Part shown: piece after piece, positions 1-5,687 of the stretch
How the letters are laid out: every line of letters starts with the position of its first letter
Numbering within the stretch: position 1 is the stretch's first letter
From: Candidatus Coatesiibacteriota bacterium
GTDB lineage: Bacteria; RBG-13-66-14
Reading direction: 5' to 3'
DNA: 6,008 nt
NCBI GenBank assembly: GCA_014728185.1
Contig: WJMB01000023.1
Coordinates: 1-6,008 of the forward strand
The notes under the pieces: generated by a model
Told to the model about the DNA's origin: nothing
The model's database searches: none
Seen by the model: only the letters and a program-made list of their open reading frames with translations
Made by a program: the position numbers and the translations under genes

Positions 1-76
1 GCCCGATCTTGGCCCGAACCCGAGGATAACGAAACACGGGTTTCACTTGAACAGGATTCCCATCGCCATCGTGGGT

Positions 77-100
77 GTTTTGCGGACCGTTTTGCGGACC
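77..100. repeat. Perfect 12-bp tandem repeat (two units)
   Basis: The unit GTTTTGCGGACC occurs twice back to back (77-88 and 89-100) with no mismatch. It lies in the 205-bp stretch before ispE. The surrounding plus-strand frame 2 is open from base 2 to a TGA at 125-127, so the stretch could be the tail of an upstream gene, in which case the repeat would encode Leu-Arg-Thr-Val twice. No start or recognisable domain is in view, so I do not call a gene. Confidence 0.8.
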
Positions 101-185
101 TCGGAGTGGCCAACCCCCAACACCTGATCCGCCTGCCGGTCCGGCTTTCGAAACAGTTCGAGAAAACCATTGACTAGACTACATA

Positions 186-198
186 ACCTATGATAGGT
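186..198. promoter_or_regulatory. 13-bp dyad overlapping the ispE start region
   Basis: ACCTAT-G-ATAGGT is a perfect inverted repeat with 6-bp arms and one central base. It ends 7 nt before the ispE ATG. It contains a -10-like hexamer TATGAT (189-194, 5 of 6 to consensus) and the only Shine-Dalgarno-like bases near the start (AGG, 195-197). A TTGACT hexamer lies at 170-175, but the 13-bp gap to TATGAT is too short for a standard sigma-70 pair. The dyad could be an operator or a small mRNA hairpin hiding the AGG. Both functions are inferred. Confidence 0.4.
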
Positions 199-205
199 AT
201 TATAA

Positions 206-1072
206 ATGAAGCACCTGAGGATTATTTGTCCCGCCAAGATCAACCTGGGTCTCGCGGTAACGGTTAGGCGGACCGACGGCTACCACGACGTGGAGACCTA
301 CCTGGCCGCCGTCTCCGTCGGTGATAGTCTGATCATCGAACCGGCCCGGCGCCTGCAACTTTCCATCCGCGGCGTGGGTGGCCTGCCGGCCGATCGACGC
401 AACCTGGTCTATCGGGCCGCCGAGCTGTTCGGCAAAACGGCCGGCGTGGACAACGCCGTCGCCATCCAGCTCATCAAGCGTATCCCGCCGGGGACGGGCC
501 TGGGCGGCGGCTCCAGTGACGCCGCCGGCGCTCTGGTCGGCTTGAACGAATACCACGGCGGGCCACTGGAACACTCGGAGCTGGAGCGCCTGGCCGCCGA
601 GCTGGGTTCCGACGTGCCCTTCTTTCTGCGCGGCGGCGTGGCCTTCGCCCACGGCCGAGGCGAACTGCTGGAACCCCGAAGCTGTCCTCGGGATCAGCAC
701 CTGGTGCTGGCCCTGCCCCAGGCCACCGTCTCCACCTCCTGGGCCTACAAGCAGCTCACCGAGGAGGACTTCGTCCCCCTGGAGCGCGAGCCCATCGAAA
801 ACTGGCTCAGCGGCGGCGCCCCCCCCACCGAGCTGTTCAACGTGTTCAGCGCACCCGTCGGCGGGACCTTCCCCGTGATCCGGGAATGCCTGGAGCTGCT
901 GCAGTCGGTCGGACTCAACGCGGTGACACTGACCGGCTCGGGAGCCGCCTGCTTCGGACTGGCCGAAAACGCAGACCAGGCCGCACGTTGCGCCCGCGAG
1001 CTCGAGACTCGGGGTCAGGCGGCCATCCCGGCTCGGATCATCAACGACGCGGTTACGGTCAAGGAAAGCTGA
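206..1072 (+). CDS. ispE: 4-diphosphocytidyl-2-C-methyl-D-erythritol kinase (IspE)
   Basis: Cytosolic enzyme of the non-mevalonate (MEP) isoprenoid pathway. It uses ATP to phosphorylate the 2-hydroxyl of CDP-methylerythritol, the step before IspF. At 288 residues it has the family's normal length. It shows the three GHMP-kinase motifs: PAKINL at residues 9-14 (Lys11 matches the catalytic Lys), the glycine-rich ATP loop PPGTGLGGGSSDAA at 94-107, and a C-terminal TGSGAACFGL at 243-252. LGSDVPFF (133-140) supplies the expected catalytic Asp136. RTDGYH at 22-27 is the usual substrate-side segment. The ATG is secure because PAKINL follows eight residues later and there is no other Met in the protein. 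The ribosome binding site is weak (AGG at 195-197). No clear terminator follows, so read-through toward spoVG is possible. The gene appears intact. Confidence 0.97.
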   Translation: MKHLRIICPAKINLGLAVTVRRTDGYHDVETYLAAVSVGDSLIIEPARRLQLSIRGVGGLPADRRNLVYRAAELFGKTAGVDNAVAIQLIKRIPPGTGLGGGSSDAAGALVGLNEYHGGPLEHSELERLAAELGSDVPFFLRGGVAFAHGRGELLEPRSCPRDQHLVLALPQATVSTSWAYKQLTEEDFVPLEREPIENWLSGGAPPTELFNVFSAPVGGTFPVIRECLELLQSVGLNAVTLTGSGAACFGLAENADQAARCARELETRGQAAIPARIINDAVTVKES

Positions 1073-1511
1073 CCACAGCGCTGTTTCATCGACGTCTACC
1101 GCTGCTGCTCCCCGGCGTTTTGAACCGGTAGTGATCGCTCACTGTTCCGTTAAGTCGGTTCCACTGCCGGAGAGCATCAACACCGGAATCAGGCGTCTGC
1201 TATCCCGGATCGATTGCGACCAGACTGACCGGTCGGCGGTGTCGCTTTTCCGGAAGCACCATCAGCACCATCGGGCGTTGAGGATGAGGACCTCCTTCGC
1301 CCCCTCGAAACTGTTGCAATCAACCCGCCGGTACGAACCGGACTAAAGACATCCCGGTAAGTGCAAACCAGATAACCAGGGCGAGCCGTACCAGACCCGT
1401 TGCATCTCGGATACGGGCCTGACGAAGCCTGTTGATCCCTTTAGCACCAATCCCAGGACTAAACCTTTCCACGCTGCTTATGAGGTAACGTGCAACGACG
1501 AGGGGGCACAG
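1073..1511. other. Spacer between ispE and spoVG, no convincing gene
   Basis: 439 bp with no reading frame that has a good start, ribosome site and protein-like composition together. A 71-codon frame from GTG 1131 to 1346 resembles nothing I know and is basic and low in structure. Small hairpins are possible at 1328-1341 (CCGGT, loop ACGA, ACCGG) and 1396-1417 (CCCGT with ACGGG), but neither is followed by a T-run, so I do not call a terminator. The last bases hold the spoVG ribosome binding site (GAGGGG, 1500-1505). I see no clear sigma-70 promoter for spoVG. Confidence 0.7.
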
Positions 1512-1808
1512 ATGGAAATCACCGAAGTGAGGGTCACGCTACGCGACGAGGAGAAGCTGAAGGCCTACGCCTCTATCGTCATCGATAAATGCTTCATCGT
1601 CAAGGACCTGCGCATCATCGACGGCCACGACCGCCTCTGGGTGGCCATGCCCAACAAGAAGCGCCGCGACGGCACCCGACGCGACGTCTGTCACCCCCTC
1701 AACCAGGAGACCCGGGACATGATCGAATCCGTGGTGCTGGAGCGCTACGACGAGGAAATGCGCGAACGGCTCTACGGCGAAAAGGCCGCCGTCGCCGAGA
1801 GCGAGTAG
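1512..1808 (+). CDS. spoVG: SpoVG family nucleic-acid-binding regulator
   Basis: Small cytosolic protein of 98 residues, essentially the length of Bacillus subtilis SpoVG (97). Family members bind DNA and RNA. They are best known for affecting asymmetric septation during sporulation and for gene regulation in Staphylococcus, Listeria and Borrelia, and many carriers do not sporulate. The family signature runs through the protein: N-terminal strand MEITEVRVTL, the ASIVIDKCFIVKDLRIIDG core (residues 20-38), LWVAMPNKKRRDG (42-54) and the HPLNQETRDMIE segment (61-72), where the basic nucleic-acid-binding surface is expected. The C-terminal tail after residue 80 is charged and likely flexible. The start is supported by GAGGGG six bases upstream and by alignment of the first residues with the family. 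It lies downstream of ispE on the same strand, an arrangement also seen in Firmicutes, where other genes intervene. Its target here is unknown. Confidence 0.95.
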   Translation: MEITEVRVTLRDEEKLKAYASIVIDKCFIVKDLRIIDGHDRLWVAMPNKKRRDGTRRDVCHPLNQETRDMIESVVLERYDEEMRERLYGEKAAVAESE

Positions 1809-1828
1809 CCGCTCTGGCTTGATCCCTC

Positions 1829-1857
1829 CTGACCCGTTTGGCGCCCTGTGTTATAAT
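1829..1857 (+). promoter_or_regulatory. Sigma-70 promoter of tRNA-Gln (extended -10)
   Basis: The -10 box is a perfect TATAAT (1852-1857), preceded by TG at 1849-1850 in the extended -10 position. A -35 box CTGACC (1829-1834, 4 of 6 to consensus) lies exactly 17 bp upstream. Transcription would start near 1864, about 30 nt before the tRNA, leaving a short leader to be trimmed. The promoter begins 20 bp after the spoVG stop, so the tRNA has its own strong transcription. Confidence 0.8.
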
Positions 1858-1893
1858 CCCCACCCCGACGGCCGCTTAAGCGCCGCCGGTCGA

Positions 1894-1968
1894 TGGGGCG
1901 TCGACAAGCGGTAAGTCAACGGCCTTTGGAGCCGTCATTCGTAGGTTCGAATCCTACCGCCCCAGCCA
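1894..1968 (+). tRNA. tRNA-Gln, anticodon UUG
   Basis: 75 nt including an encoded CCA (1966-1968). The acceptor stem is TGGGGCG with CGCCCCA (1958-1964), all seven pairs formed. The U1-A72 first pair and G73 discriminator are typical of bacterial tRNA-Gln. The D arm is GAC/GTC with loop AAGCGGTAA. The anticodon stem is ACGGC/GCCGT around loop CTTTGGA, giving anticodon TTG at 1926-1928, which reads CAA and, by wobble, CAG. The T arm is GTAGG/CCTAC with the canonical TTCGAAT loop. There is no long variable arm and no mismatch in any stem. The tRNA has its own promoter and terminator, so it is a monocistronic unit. In many bacteria this tRNA is charged with Glu and then amidated by GatCAB; nothing here shows which route is used. 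Confidence 0.97.
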
Positions 1969-1979
1969 GCACTCGCAAC

Positions 1980-2016
1980 AACCCGGTCGACGGAGGAATT
2001 CGCCGACCGGGTTCTT
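1980..2016 (+). terminator. Intrinsic terminator after tRNA-Gln
   Basis: A 10-bp perfect stem, AACCCGGTCG (1980-1989) with CGACCGGGTT (2004-2013), encloses a 14-nt loop and is followed by a short T-rich tail (TTCTTTA from 2012). It lies 11 nt after the CCA end. The T-run is weak, so efficiency is uncertain, but position and stem strength fit a tRNA terminator. Confidence 0.75.
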
Positions 2017-2402
2017 TAGTATCTAAAGCTATCACTATACAATAGACAGAAGTCTTTAGCTGTTGTGGACCGCCTAGCTTATGCAACTCATTGTATCTGC
2101 TCGGCGTAGGGCGAAAGCACACTGAAGCTCCCGGCTGATAGAAGAGCTGAATCGTGCAATAGACTGCTGATAGTTTGTACACATCAGTTGAGCCCCCTGG
2201 ACCAGCCGGCCGAAATGACTCCTTTCCAGTTTTCTTGCAACACCAAGTGCGGCATATCCATAGGAATCATGAAATGTGATCGGAACAAAAAGAGCGGAGA
2301 AGTGGGCTTCACCAGGCAGCTAGTTGTCGTCGGGGTGCGTCGCGCTTTGTTCCCGATTCTATCAAGCGCGGTATTGCTGCTGGATATTGATGCGGTTATG
2401 AT

Positions 2403-2439
2403 TCGAATAGCAATCCGTACTTGTTGATTGCTCTTTCGA
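2403..2439. other. Imperfect hairpin just before the repeated block
   Basis: TCGAA (2403-2407) pairs with TTCGA (2435-2439) and AGCAATC (2409-2415) pairs with GATTGCT (2426-2432). A small internal loop (T versus CT) separates the two helices and the terminal loop is 10 nt. That gives 12 base pairs in 37 nt. It ends one base before the block starting at 2441. There is no T-run after it, so it is not a standard terminator; a structured RNA or a protein-binding dyad are alternatives. Confidence 0.45.
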
Positions 2440-2440
2440 T

Positions 2441-2503
2441 ACAGGTGATTCTGCTACCACACGAGTATTATCAGCAGATAACAAACATAACCCGATAGTA
2501 CGG
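2441..2503 (+). repeat. Copy 1 of a diverged inverted intergenic block
   Basis: This stretch matches the reverse complement of 5901-5966. It shares a 6-base start (ACAGGT), then TTCTG, a 14-base exact core TATTATCAGCAGAT (2466-2479) and a 7-base ATAACCC (2487-2493). By eye roughly three quarters of the positions agree over 2441-2494, and similarity fades after that. A 4-bp stem (CCCG 2491-2494 with CGGG 2501-2504) can form at its end. It points toward the exported-protein gene whose start is about 450 bp downstream. Confidence 0.6.
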
Positions 2504-2865
2504 GGCCTACGATCCCTTCCTGTGACAGCATTTACCTTCACTTGGAGCCGCTGTATTCAGAAGGGTTGGCTCTCCCATTGGTCAGTCAGATGCTGGATCG
2601 AGTCGTCAGCATTGTGCCAATCAAAAACAGCAGGAATATTTTGGAACCAGCAACTAACAATCGCCCCGGATGTCGGTTCAGTTCGCGTTACAATCCCCAA
2701 GCATTCGATAGCAATCAATTTGCCATCCATGAGGCTTCCAAGCGAGTGATAACTATGATTCACCAGAGAGTACCTTGCTGGGCAGCGTTTCCGGTGTGGC
2801 AGTCCGCCGGCATGCATGGTGGATTGCCGTATTGATCTGCTGTTCTTCCTATCGCGCCAAGCACC

Positions 2866-2894
2866 TTGACATGATCATCGACGTGTACTAGTTT
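2866..2894 (+). promoter_or_regulatory. Possible promoter for the 2952 gene
   Basis: A perfect -35 hexamer TTGACA lies at 2866-2871. At 17-bp spacing the -10 position holds TAGTTT (2889-2894), only 3 of 6 to consensus; a better TAAGAT (2895-2900) sits at a 23-bp spacing that is too long. If used, the transcript would start near 2901 with a leader of about 50 nt. The weak -10 suggests an activator, another sigma factor, or a chance TTGACA. Confidence 0.35.
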
Positions 2895-2951
2895 TAAGAT
2901 ACGTTCTTTCGCAGGACACTACAAATGTACTATTAGCAAAAGGAGATATAG

Positions 2952-4022
2952 ATGCGTAAGATTCTAGTTTGCCTACTGCTGGTTGCCGCCGTCGCTCTGG
3001 CGGGCAATACGATCAGCGTCACCCCCGATCCCGCCGGTGTGCCGGCCGTAAGCGCCGGGGAGAGCAACGCCCTGATCTTCTCCGACGACTTCGAATCCGG
3101 CGACCTCTCGGCCTGGAACGTCAGCCAGGCCACGGACTACAGCCTCTCCGACAGCCCCGGTGGCGATTACCTGCCCAACACCGACTCCTGGGCCGCCTTC
3201 AACAGCGGCAATGCGATCAGCCTGGCCGGCACCAGCTCGCCCGAGCTGACCTTCTGGTGGTACGGCAAGTACTTCATGGACTTCGACTATATGATCGTCC
3301 AGGGCTCCACCGACGGCTCGAGCTGGGACGACCTCTGGGATACCACCACCGGCGACGAGGAGACCTCCTGGACCGAGGTCACCGTCGATCTTTCCGCTTA
3401 CTCCGGCGGTGACTTCTACCTGCGCTTCTTCGTCCATTCCAGCTCCGTGGTCGAGTACGACGGCGGCCACTACAACAACCTGGCCATCTTCGACGGCTCG
3501 GATCCCATCTTCGCCGATTCATGCAACACCATGGACAACATCACCACCGGCGGCGCCAACGACACCTGGGGCACCGAGGACGAAGGCACGGCCGACCAGT
3601 GGTTCTGCGCCGACGTCTATCCTTACGGCGGCACCTACCATGGCGCCGGCGGCTACATCATGTACGATAACAACGTCGACAGCTACCTCGAGGCGGCCGG
3701 CATCGACCTGACCGGCACCTCCACCGCCGCCCTGAGCTGCTACGCCAACTGGGATCCCGCCGGCGGCGGCGACATCCTGACCGTCGAGGTCGACACCGGC
3801 GGCGGCTATGTTTCCGCCGGCACCATCGCCGCCACCTCGGATTATGAGCAGCGTGTGGTCAATCTCGACTCCTACACCGGCGGCACCGTGGACGTGCGCT
3901 TCCGCCTGGTCACCGACGGCTCGGGCACCGCTTTCGTGCCGCTGATCGACGACGTCGAGATCAACACCGACACCGGCGCCGTGACCGAGGCTAGCTGGGG
4001 CGAGATCAAGACCCTGGACTAA
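2952..4022 (+). CDS. Exported protein with two tandem beta-sandwich-like domains
   Basis: Predicted secreted or surface protein of 356 residues; function unknown. Residues 1-18 form a signal peptide (basic MRK, hydrophobic LVCLLLVAAVA, cleavage likely after ALA or AlaGly). There is no Cys at the cleavage point, so it is not a lipoprotein. Two similar acidic, Gly/Ser/Thr-rich units follow, about residues 41-182 and 186-345. Each has a stretch like DLSAYSGGDFYLRFFV or NLDSYTGGTVDVRFRLV, preceded by a Trp- or Tyr-rich strand and ended by a Leu/Ile-Asp strand. This resembles MAM, immune-inhibitor-A-type and 'choice-of-anchor J' beta-sandwich modules, usually adhesion or carbohydrate-binding add-ons. 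No catalytic domain is visible. Unit 2 has three Cys (191, 219, 263); unit 1 has none. The C-terminus ends SWGEIKTLD. AGGAG six bases before the ATG supports the start. A strong hairpin follows the stop. Confidence 0.88.
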   Translation: MRKILVCLLLVAAVALAGNTISVTPDPAGVPAVSAGESNALIFSDDFESGDLSAWNVSQATDYSLSDSPGGDYLPNTDSWAAFNSGNAISLAGTSSPELTFWWYGKYFMDFDYMIVQGSTDGSSWDDLWDTTTGDEETSWTEVTVDLSAYSGGDFYLRFFVHSSSVVEYDGGHYNNLAIFDGSDPIFADSCNTMDNITTGGANDTWGTEDEGTADQWFCADVYPYGGTYHGAGGYIMYDNNVDSYLEAAGIDLTGTSTAALSCYANWDPAGGGDILTVEVDTGGGYVSAGTIAATSDYEQRVVNLDSYTGGTVDVRFRLVTDGSGTAFVPLIDDVEINTDTGAVTEASWGEIKTLD

Positions 4023-4051
4023 GTCCTCCACCCAGTACCGGCAACACCATG

Positions 4052-4083
4052 GCAAACGGGACCGCCTCGGCGGTCCCATTTGC
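4052..4083. terminator. Terminator hairpin after the 2952 gene, possibly bidirectional
   Basis: An 8-bp perfect stem GGGACCGC (4058-4065) with GCGGTCCC (4070-4077) closes a CTCG loop. After one C-A mismatch the stem continues as GCAAA (4052-4056) with TTTGC (4079-4083). It begins 29 nt after the TAA. The T-run on the plus strand is short (ATTTGCTT). The outer A/T arms make it roughly symmetric, so it may also stop transcripts from the convergent minus-strand gene. Confidence 0.7.
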
Positions 4084-4347
4084 TTCAGAGCTTCTCATCC
4101 ACCGGCTTATGGCTCGGGATGCGGTGGCACACTTTGCTGCAAAGGCCGATTGATAACGGGCTTTTTCAGCAGGTTTCGGCAGTGCGTTTCGAGGCTGTAA
4201 GCATTTGAGCCCGCCCCGCCGCATCAACTAAGCGCGTCGGACAACTGCCACAAACCGGTCTTGCGCTTGACCGGTGGAAGCCGGCGGGCACTCCGCGCAA
4301 GAGCCTGGCTGATGACGGTCCCGTTACAGGGCTCATCCATGGGTCGA
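4084..4347. other. Convergent spacer, no gene seen
   Basis: This stretch lies between the plus-strand terminator and the duplicated end of the minus-strand gene. Apart from the hairpin at 4135-4171 I see no gene. Minus-strand frames crossing it (4166-4435 and 4006-4227) have no ribosome site or family resemblance, and the first runs through the duplicated 81-bp unit in a frame other than the real one. Confidence 0.6.
4135..4171. terminator. Bidirectional terminator-like hairpin between convergent genes
   Basis: TGCTG (4135-4139) pairs with CAGCA (4167-4171). After a C-T mismatch, AAAGGCC (4141-4147) pairs with GGCTTTT (4159-4165, one G-T pair). The loop is 11 nt. The A-tract, GC core, T-tract layout is that of an intrinsic terminator on either strand. 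Position between converging genes fits. A related sequence occurs at 5726-5765, upstream of the minus-strand gene. Confidence 0.6.
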
Positions 4348-4428
4348 ATGGCAATGCTAAAACTACTCGTCGGGGATGACGGGGGCCAGCAGCAGCGGCG
4401 GGCTCGTGCCGCCCTCGTGTATCAGGCG
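4348..4428 (-). repeat. 81-bp tandem duplication, distal (non-coding) unit
   Basis: Identical to 4429-4509 at 78 of 81 positions. The differences are 4377 (T versus C at 4458), 4399 (C versus G at 4480) and 4418 (T versus G at 4499). Read on the minus strand it would encode the same 21-residue C-terminal tail with two changes (Pro to His, Val to Ile) and its own TAG (4363-4365). It lies beyond the stop of the neighbouring gene, so it is not translated as part of that protein. Confidence 0.95.
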
Positions 4429-4509
4429 ATGGCAATGCTAAAACTACTCGTCGGGGACGACGGGGGCCAGCAGCAGCGGGGGGCTCGTGCCGCCCTCGGG
4501 TATCAGGCG
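4429..4509 (-). repeat. 81-bp tandem duplication, gene-end unit
   Basis: This unit abuts the distal copy with no spacer. On the minus strand it holds the last 21 codons (4447-4509) and the TAG (4444-4446) of the gene that starts at 5637, plus 15 nt after the stop. Those 15 nt contain a second in-frame TAG (4438-4440), giving TAG-TTT-TAG. The period is exactly 27 codons, so the two copies stay in the same frame, but the stop blocks any lengthening of the protein. Confidence 0.95.
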
Positions 4510-5637
4510 CAGGTAGACCGGTCGCGGACCCGTCGCGCCGAGGGCGCTCCAGGGCAGCTCGATGACGAAGCGACCGGCACCGGGTTGCTCCAGGCGGGCG
4601 GCGGCGGGCATCTCCCGCTCACCAATACCGCCGGCCCAGGACAGCTTCAGCTCCGGAGCCTGCCTCGTCGTCCCCAGCTCGAGGACCAGGGTACACGGCG
4701 GCGGTGTCGGACCCAGATAGCCCCAGAGGTAGAGGGCGTTCTCGTTCTGGGCCGCGGCGATCCCCGGCGTGACGAAGGTGTCGATAGTCGTCGCCCCGAG
4801 CCTGTCGGCGTCAGTCCAGAGCGTCGCCCCGGACTCGAGTTCGGGGGTCGTCCGGGCCAGGATCTCGAAGGGTGTCTCATTGGCCAGGGTCGGATCAGCG
4901 GCGATCAGCGCTTCTCGTGGGAAGGGCCGCAGTTGATGAAGGTCGTTGATCCAGCGCGAACCATCGCGGCCCTCGGCGGGCCAGTCCAGGTAGACGCCCA
5001 ACGGATCACGGTAGCCCGCCGGGTGGAAGCGGCCCTTCTCGTCTGGAGCCAGCTCGATCCGACCCGGATAGCGGAACTCGTGGAAGGCCGGCGTTCCCTG
5101 CTCCGGCTCGTCGCCTTCTTTCCGGATGATCTCCTCATAGACCGCCAGGCCGTCCAGGCACCATCCGGCAAAGACGTTATCCTCAACCCAGCGCAGTGCC
5201 GAGGCCAGCCCCAGTCCGCCGCTGTGGTAGCCGGTCATCAGGGCTATGCGCTCCGTCAGCCGCTGCTCGTCAGCCTCCCAGGCCCACAGCGTGGCCCAGC
5301 TCTCATAACCCGCCGACACCCCGTAGCTCTTCCCGTGCAACGCCAGCAGGCCCTCGCGACCGTCGGGCAGGGTCTCGGTGACCAGCGAGGTCAGGTAGCC
5401 CTGGGGTCCCAGATCGACCTCGGCGATCAGGGTTTCCTCCAGAGTCAGCTCGATGAAGGTCTCGTCGTAGCCGAAGGATTCCTCGACGTAAGCGTGAATG
5501 TAGACCTCCTCGTCAACGCCGTCGCCGTCGAGGTCCAGGCGCCACATCTCCGGCGGCCGCTCGACGCCGGGATCGGCAAGGGTCGGCCCGAGGACCATTG
5601 TCAGGATCAACGGCAGGATTGTCGACAACCGACGCAT
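4444..5637 (-). CDS. Exported protein with calcium-loop-like motif, function unknown
   Basis: Predicted exported protein of 397 residues that I do not recognise. Residues 1-21 are a signal peptide (MRR, then hydrophobic ILPLILTMVLG, cleavage likely after TLA). The mature N-terminus carries DLDGDGVDEE (35-44), an Asp-rich loop like those of EF-hand, dockerin and FG-GAP/VCBS repeats, in the pattern 'W-x-LDLDGDGVDE' often seen in secreted proteins that parse a value from a beta-propeller-like unit. A central segment (about 60-270) is acidic and aromatic without a known motif. Residues near 285-375 (NALYLWGYL, then RFVIELPWSALG, then VYLRLIPEGG) resemble the strand pattern of CBM9/DOMON-like carbohydrate- or ligand-binding sandwiches; this is tentative. 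GGAGG nine to five bases before the ATG supports the start. Its last 21 codons are part of an 81-bp tandem duplication. It converges on the 2952 gene. The opposite strand is also open for 475 codons, a GC-rich shadow. Confidence 0.85.
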   Translation of the reverse strand: MRRLSTILPLILTMVLGPTLADPGVERPPEMWRLDLDGDGVDEEVYIHAYVEESFGYDETFIELTLEETLIAEVDLGPQGYLTSLVTETLPDGREGLLALHGKSYGVSAGYESWATLWAWEADEQRLTERIALMTGYHSGGLGLASALRWVEDNVFAGWCLDGLAVYEEIIRKEGDEPEQGTPAFHEFRYPGRIELAPDEKGRFHPAGYRDPLGVYLDWPAEGRDGSRWINDLHQLRPFPREALIAADPTLANETPFEILARTTPELESGATLWTDADRLGATTIDTFVTPGIAAAQNENALYLWGYLGPTPPPCTLVLELGTTRQAPELKLSWAGGIGEREMPAAARLEQPGAGRFVIELPWSALGATGPRPVYLRLIPEGGTSPPLLLAPVVPDE

Positions 5638-5681
5638 ACGGCCTCCGAGGGGTCATGGTGTTTTCAGTCGAATGCTCAACG

Positions 5682-5687
5682 CTTATA
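5682..5687 (-). promoter_or_regulatory. Possible -10 box for the minus-strand exported gene
   Basis: On the minus strand this reads TATAAG (5 of 6 to TATAAT), 44 nt before the ATG. The -35 position at 17-bp spacing holds TGAGCA, only 3 of 6. It is the best sigma-70-like match I see near the gene, and weak overall. Confidence 0.25.

Larger units (their letters stand above)
2021..2951. other. Long AT-richer spacer without a convincing gene
   Basis: 931 bp between the tRNA terminator and the next gene, visibly less GC-rich than the flanking genes. Short frames on both strands lack ribosome sites, resemble no family I know and contain compositions unlike the real proteins here (many Trp, Cys and Ser). 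The longest ATG-started ones are 2557-2817 on the minus strand (86 codons) and 2522-2749 on the plus strand (75 codons, GTG start). What can be seen is a hairpin at 2403-2439, a block repeated at the far end of the window (2441-2503) and a possible promoter at 2866-2894. It may hold an unrecognised small RNA, a decayed gene or the edge of an insertion. Confidence 0.65.

Noticed and set aside
43..243. 66-codon minus-strand frame overlapping the ispE start
   Set aside because: It overlaps a secure gene, has no ribosome site and no motif.
1131..1346. 71-codon frame between ispE and spoVG
   Set aside because: GTG start without a ribosome site, no motif, and many His/Arg/Ser as expected from random GC-rich sequence.
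1369..1425. Possible third copy of the inverted block upstream of spoVG (CAGATAAC, ACCCG, ATACGGGCCT)
   Set aside because: The shared words are short (5-8 bases) and need several gaps of different length. I could not separate this from chance by eye.
1916..2182. 88-codon minus-strand frame across the tRNA with a GFEPTND stretch
   Set aside because: The stretch is the reverse complement of the tRNA T-arm region, a well-known source of false protein calls. There is no ribosome site.
2557..2817. 86-codon minus-strand frame with an ATG start in the long spacer
   Set aside because: No Shine-Dalgarno sequence before the ATG, no recognisable motif, and a composition unlike the window's real proteins. 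Not enough to call a gene.
1894..2951. tRNA-Gln as an integration (att) site with a repeated 3' end
   Set aside because: I found no second copy of the tRNA 3' end in the window, only a 7-base TTCGAAT at 2402-2408, and no integrase.
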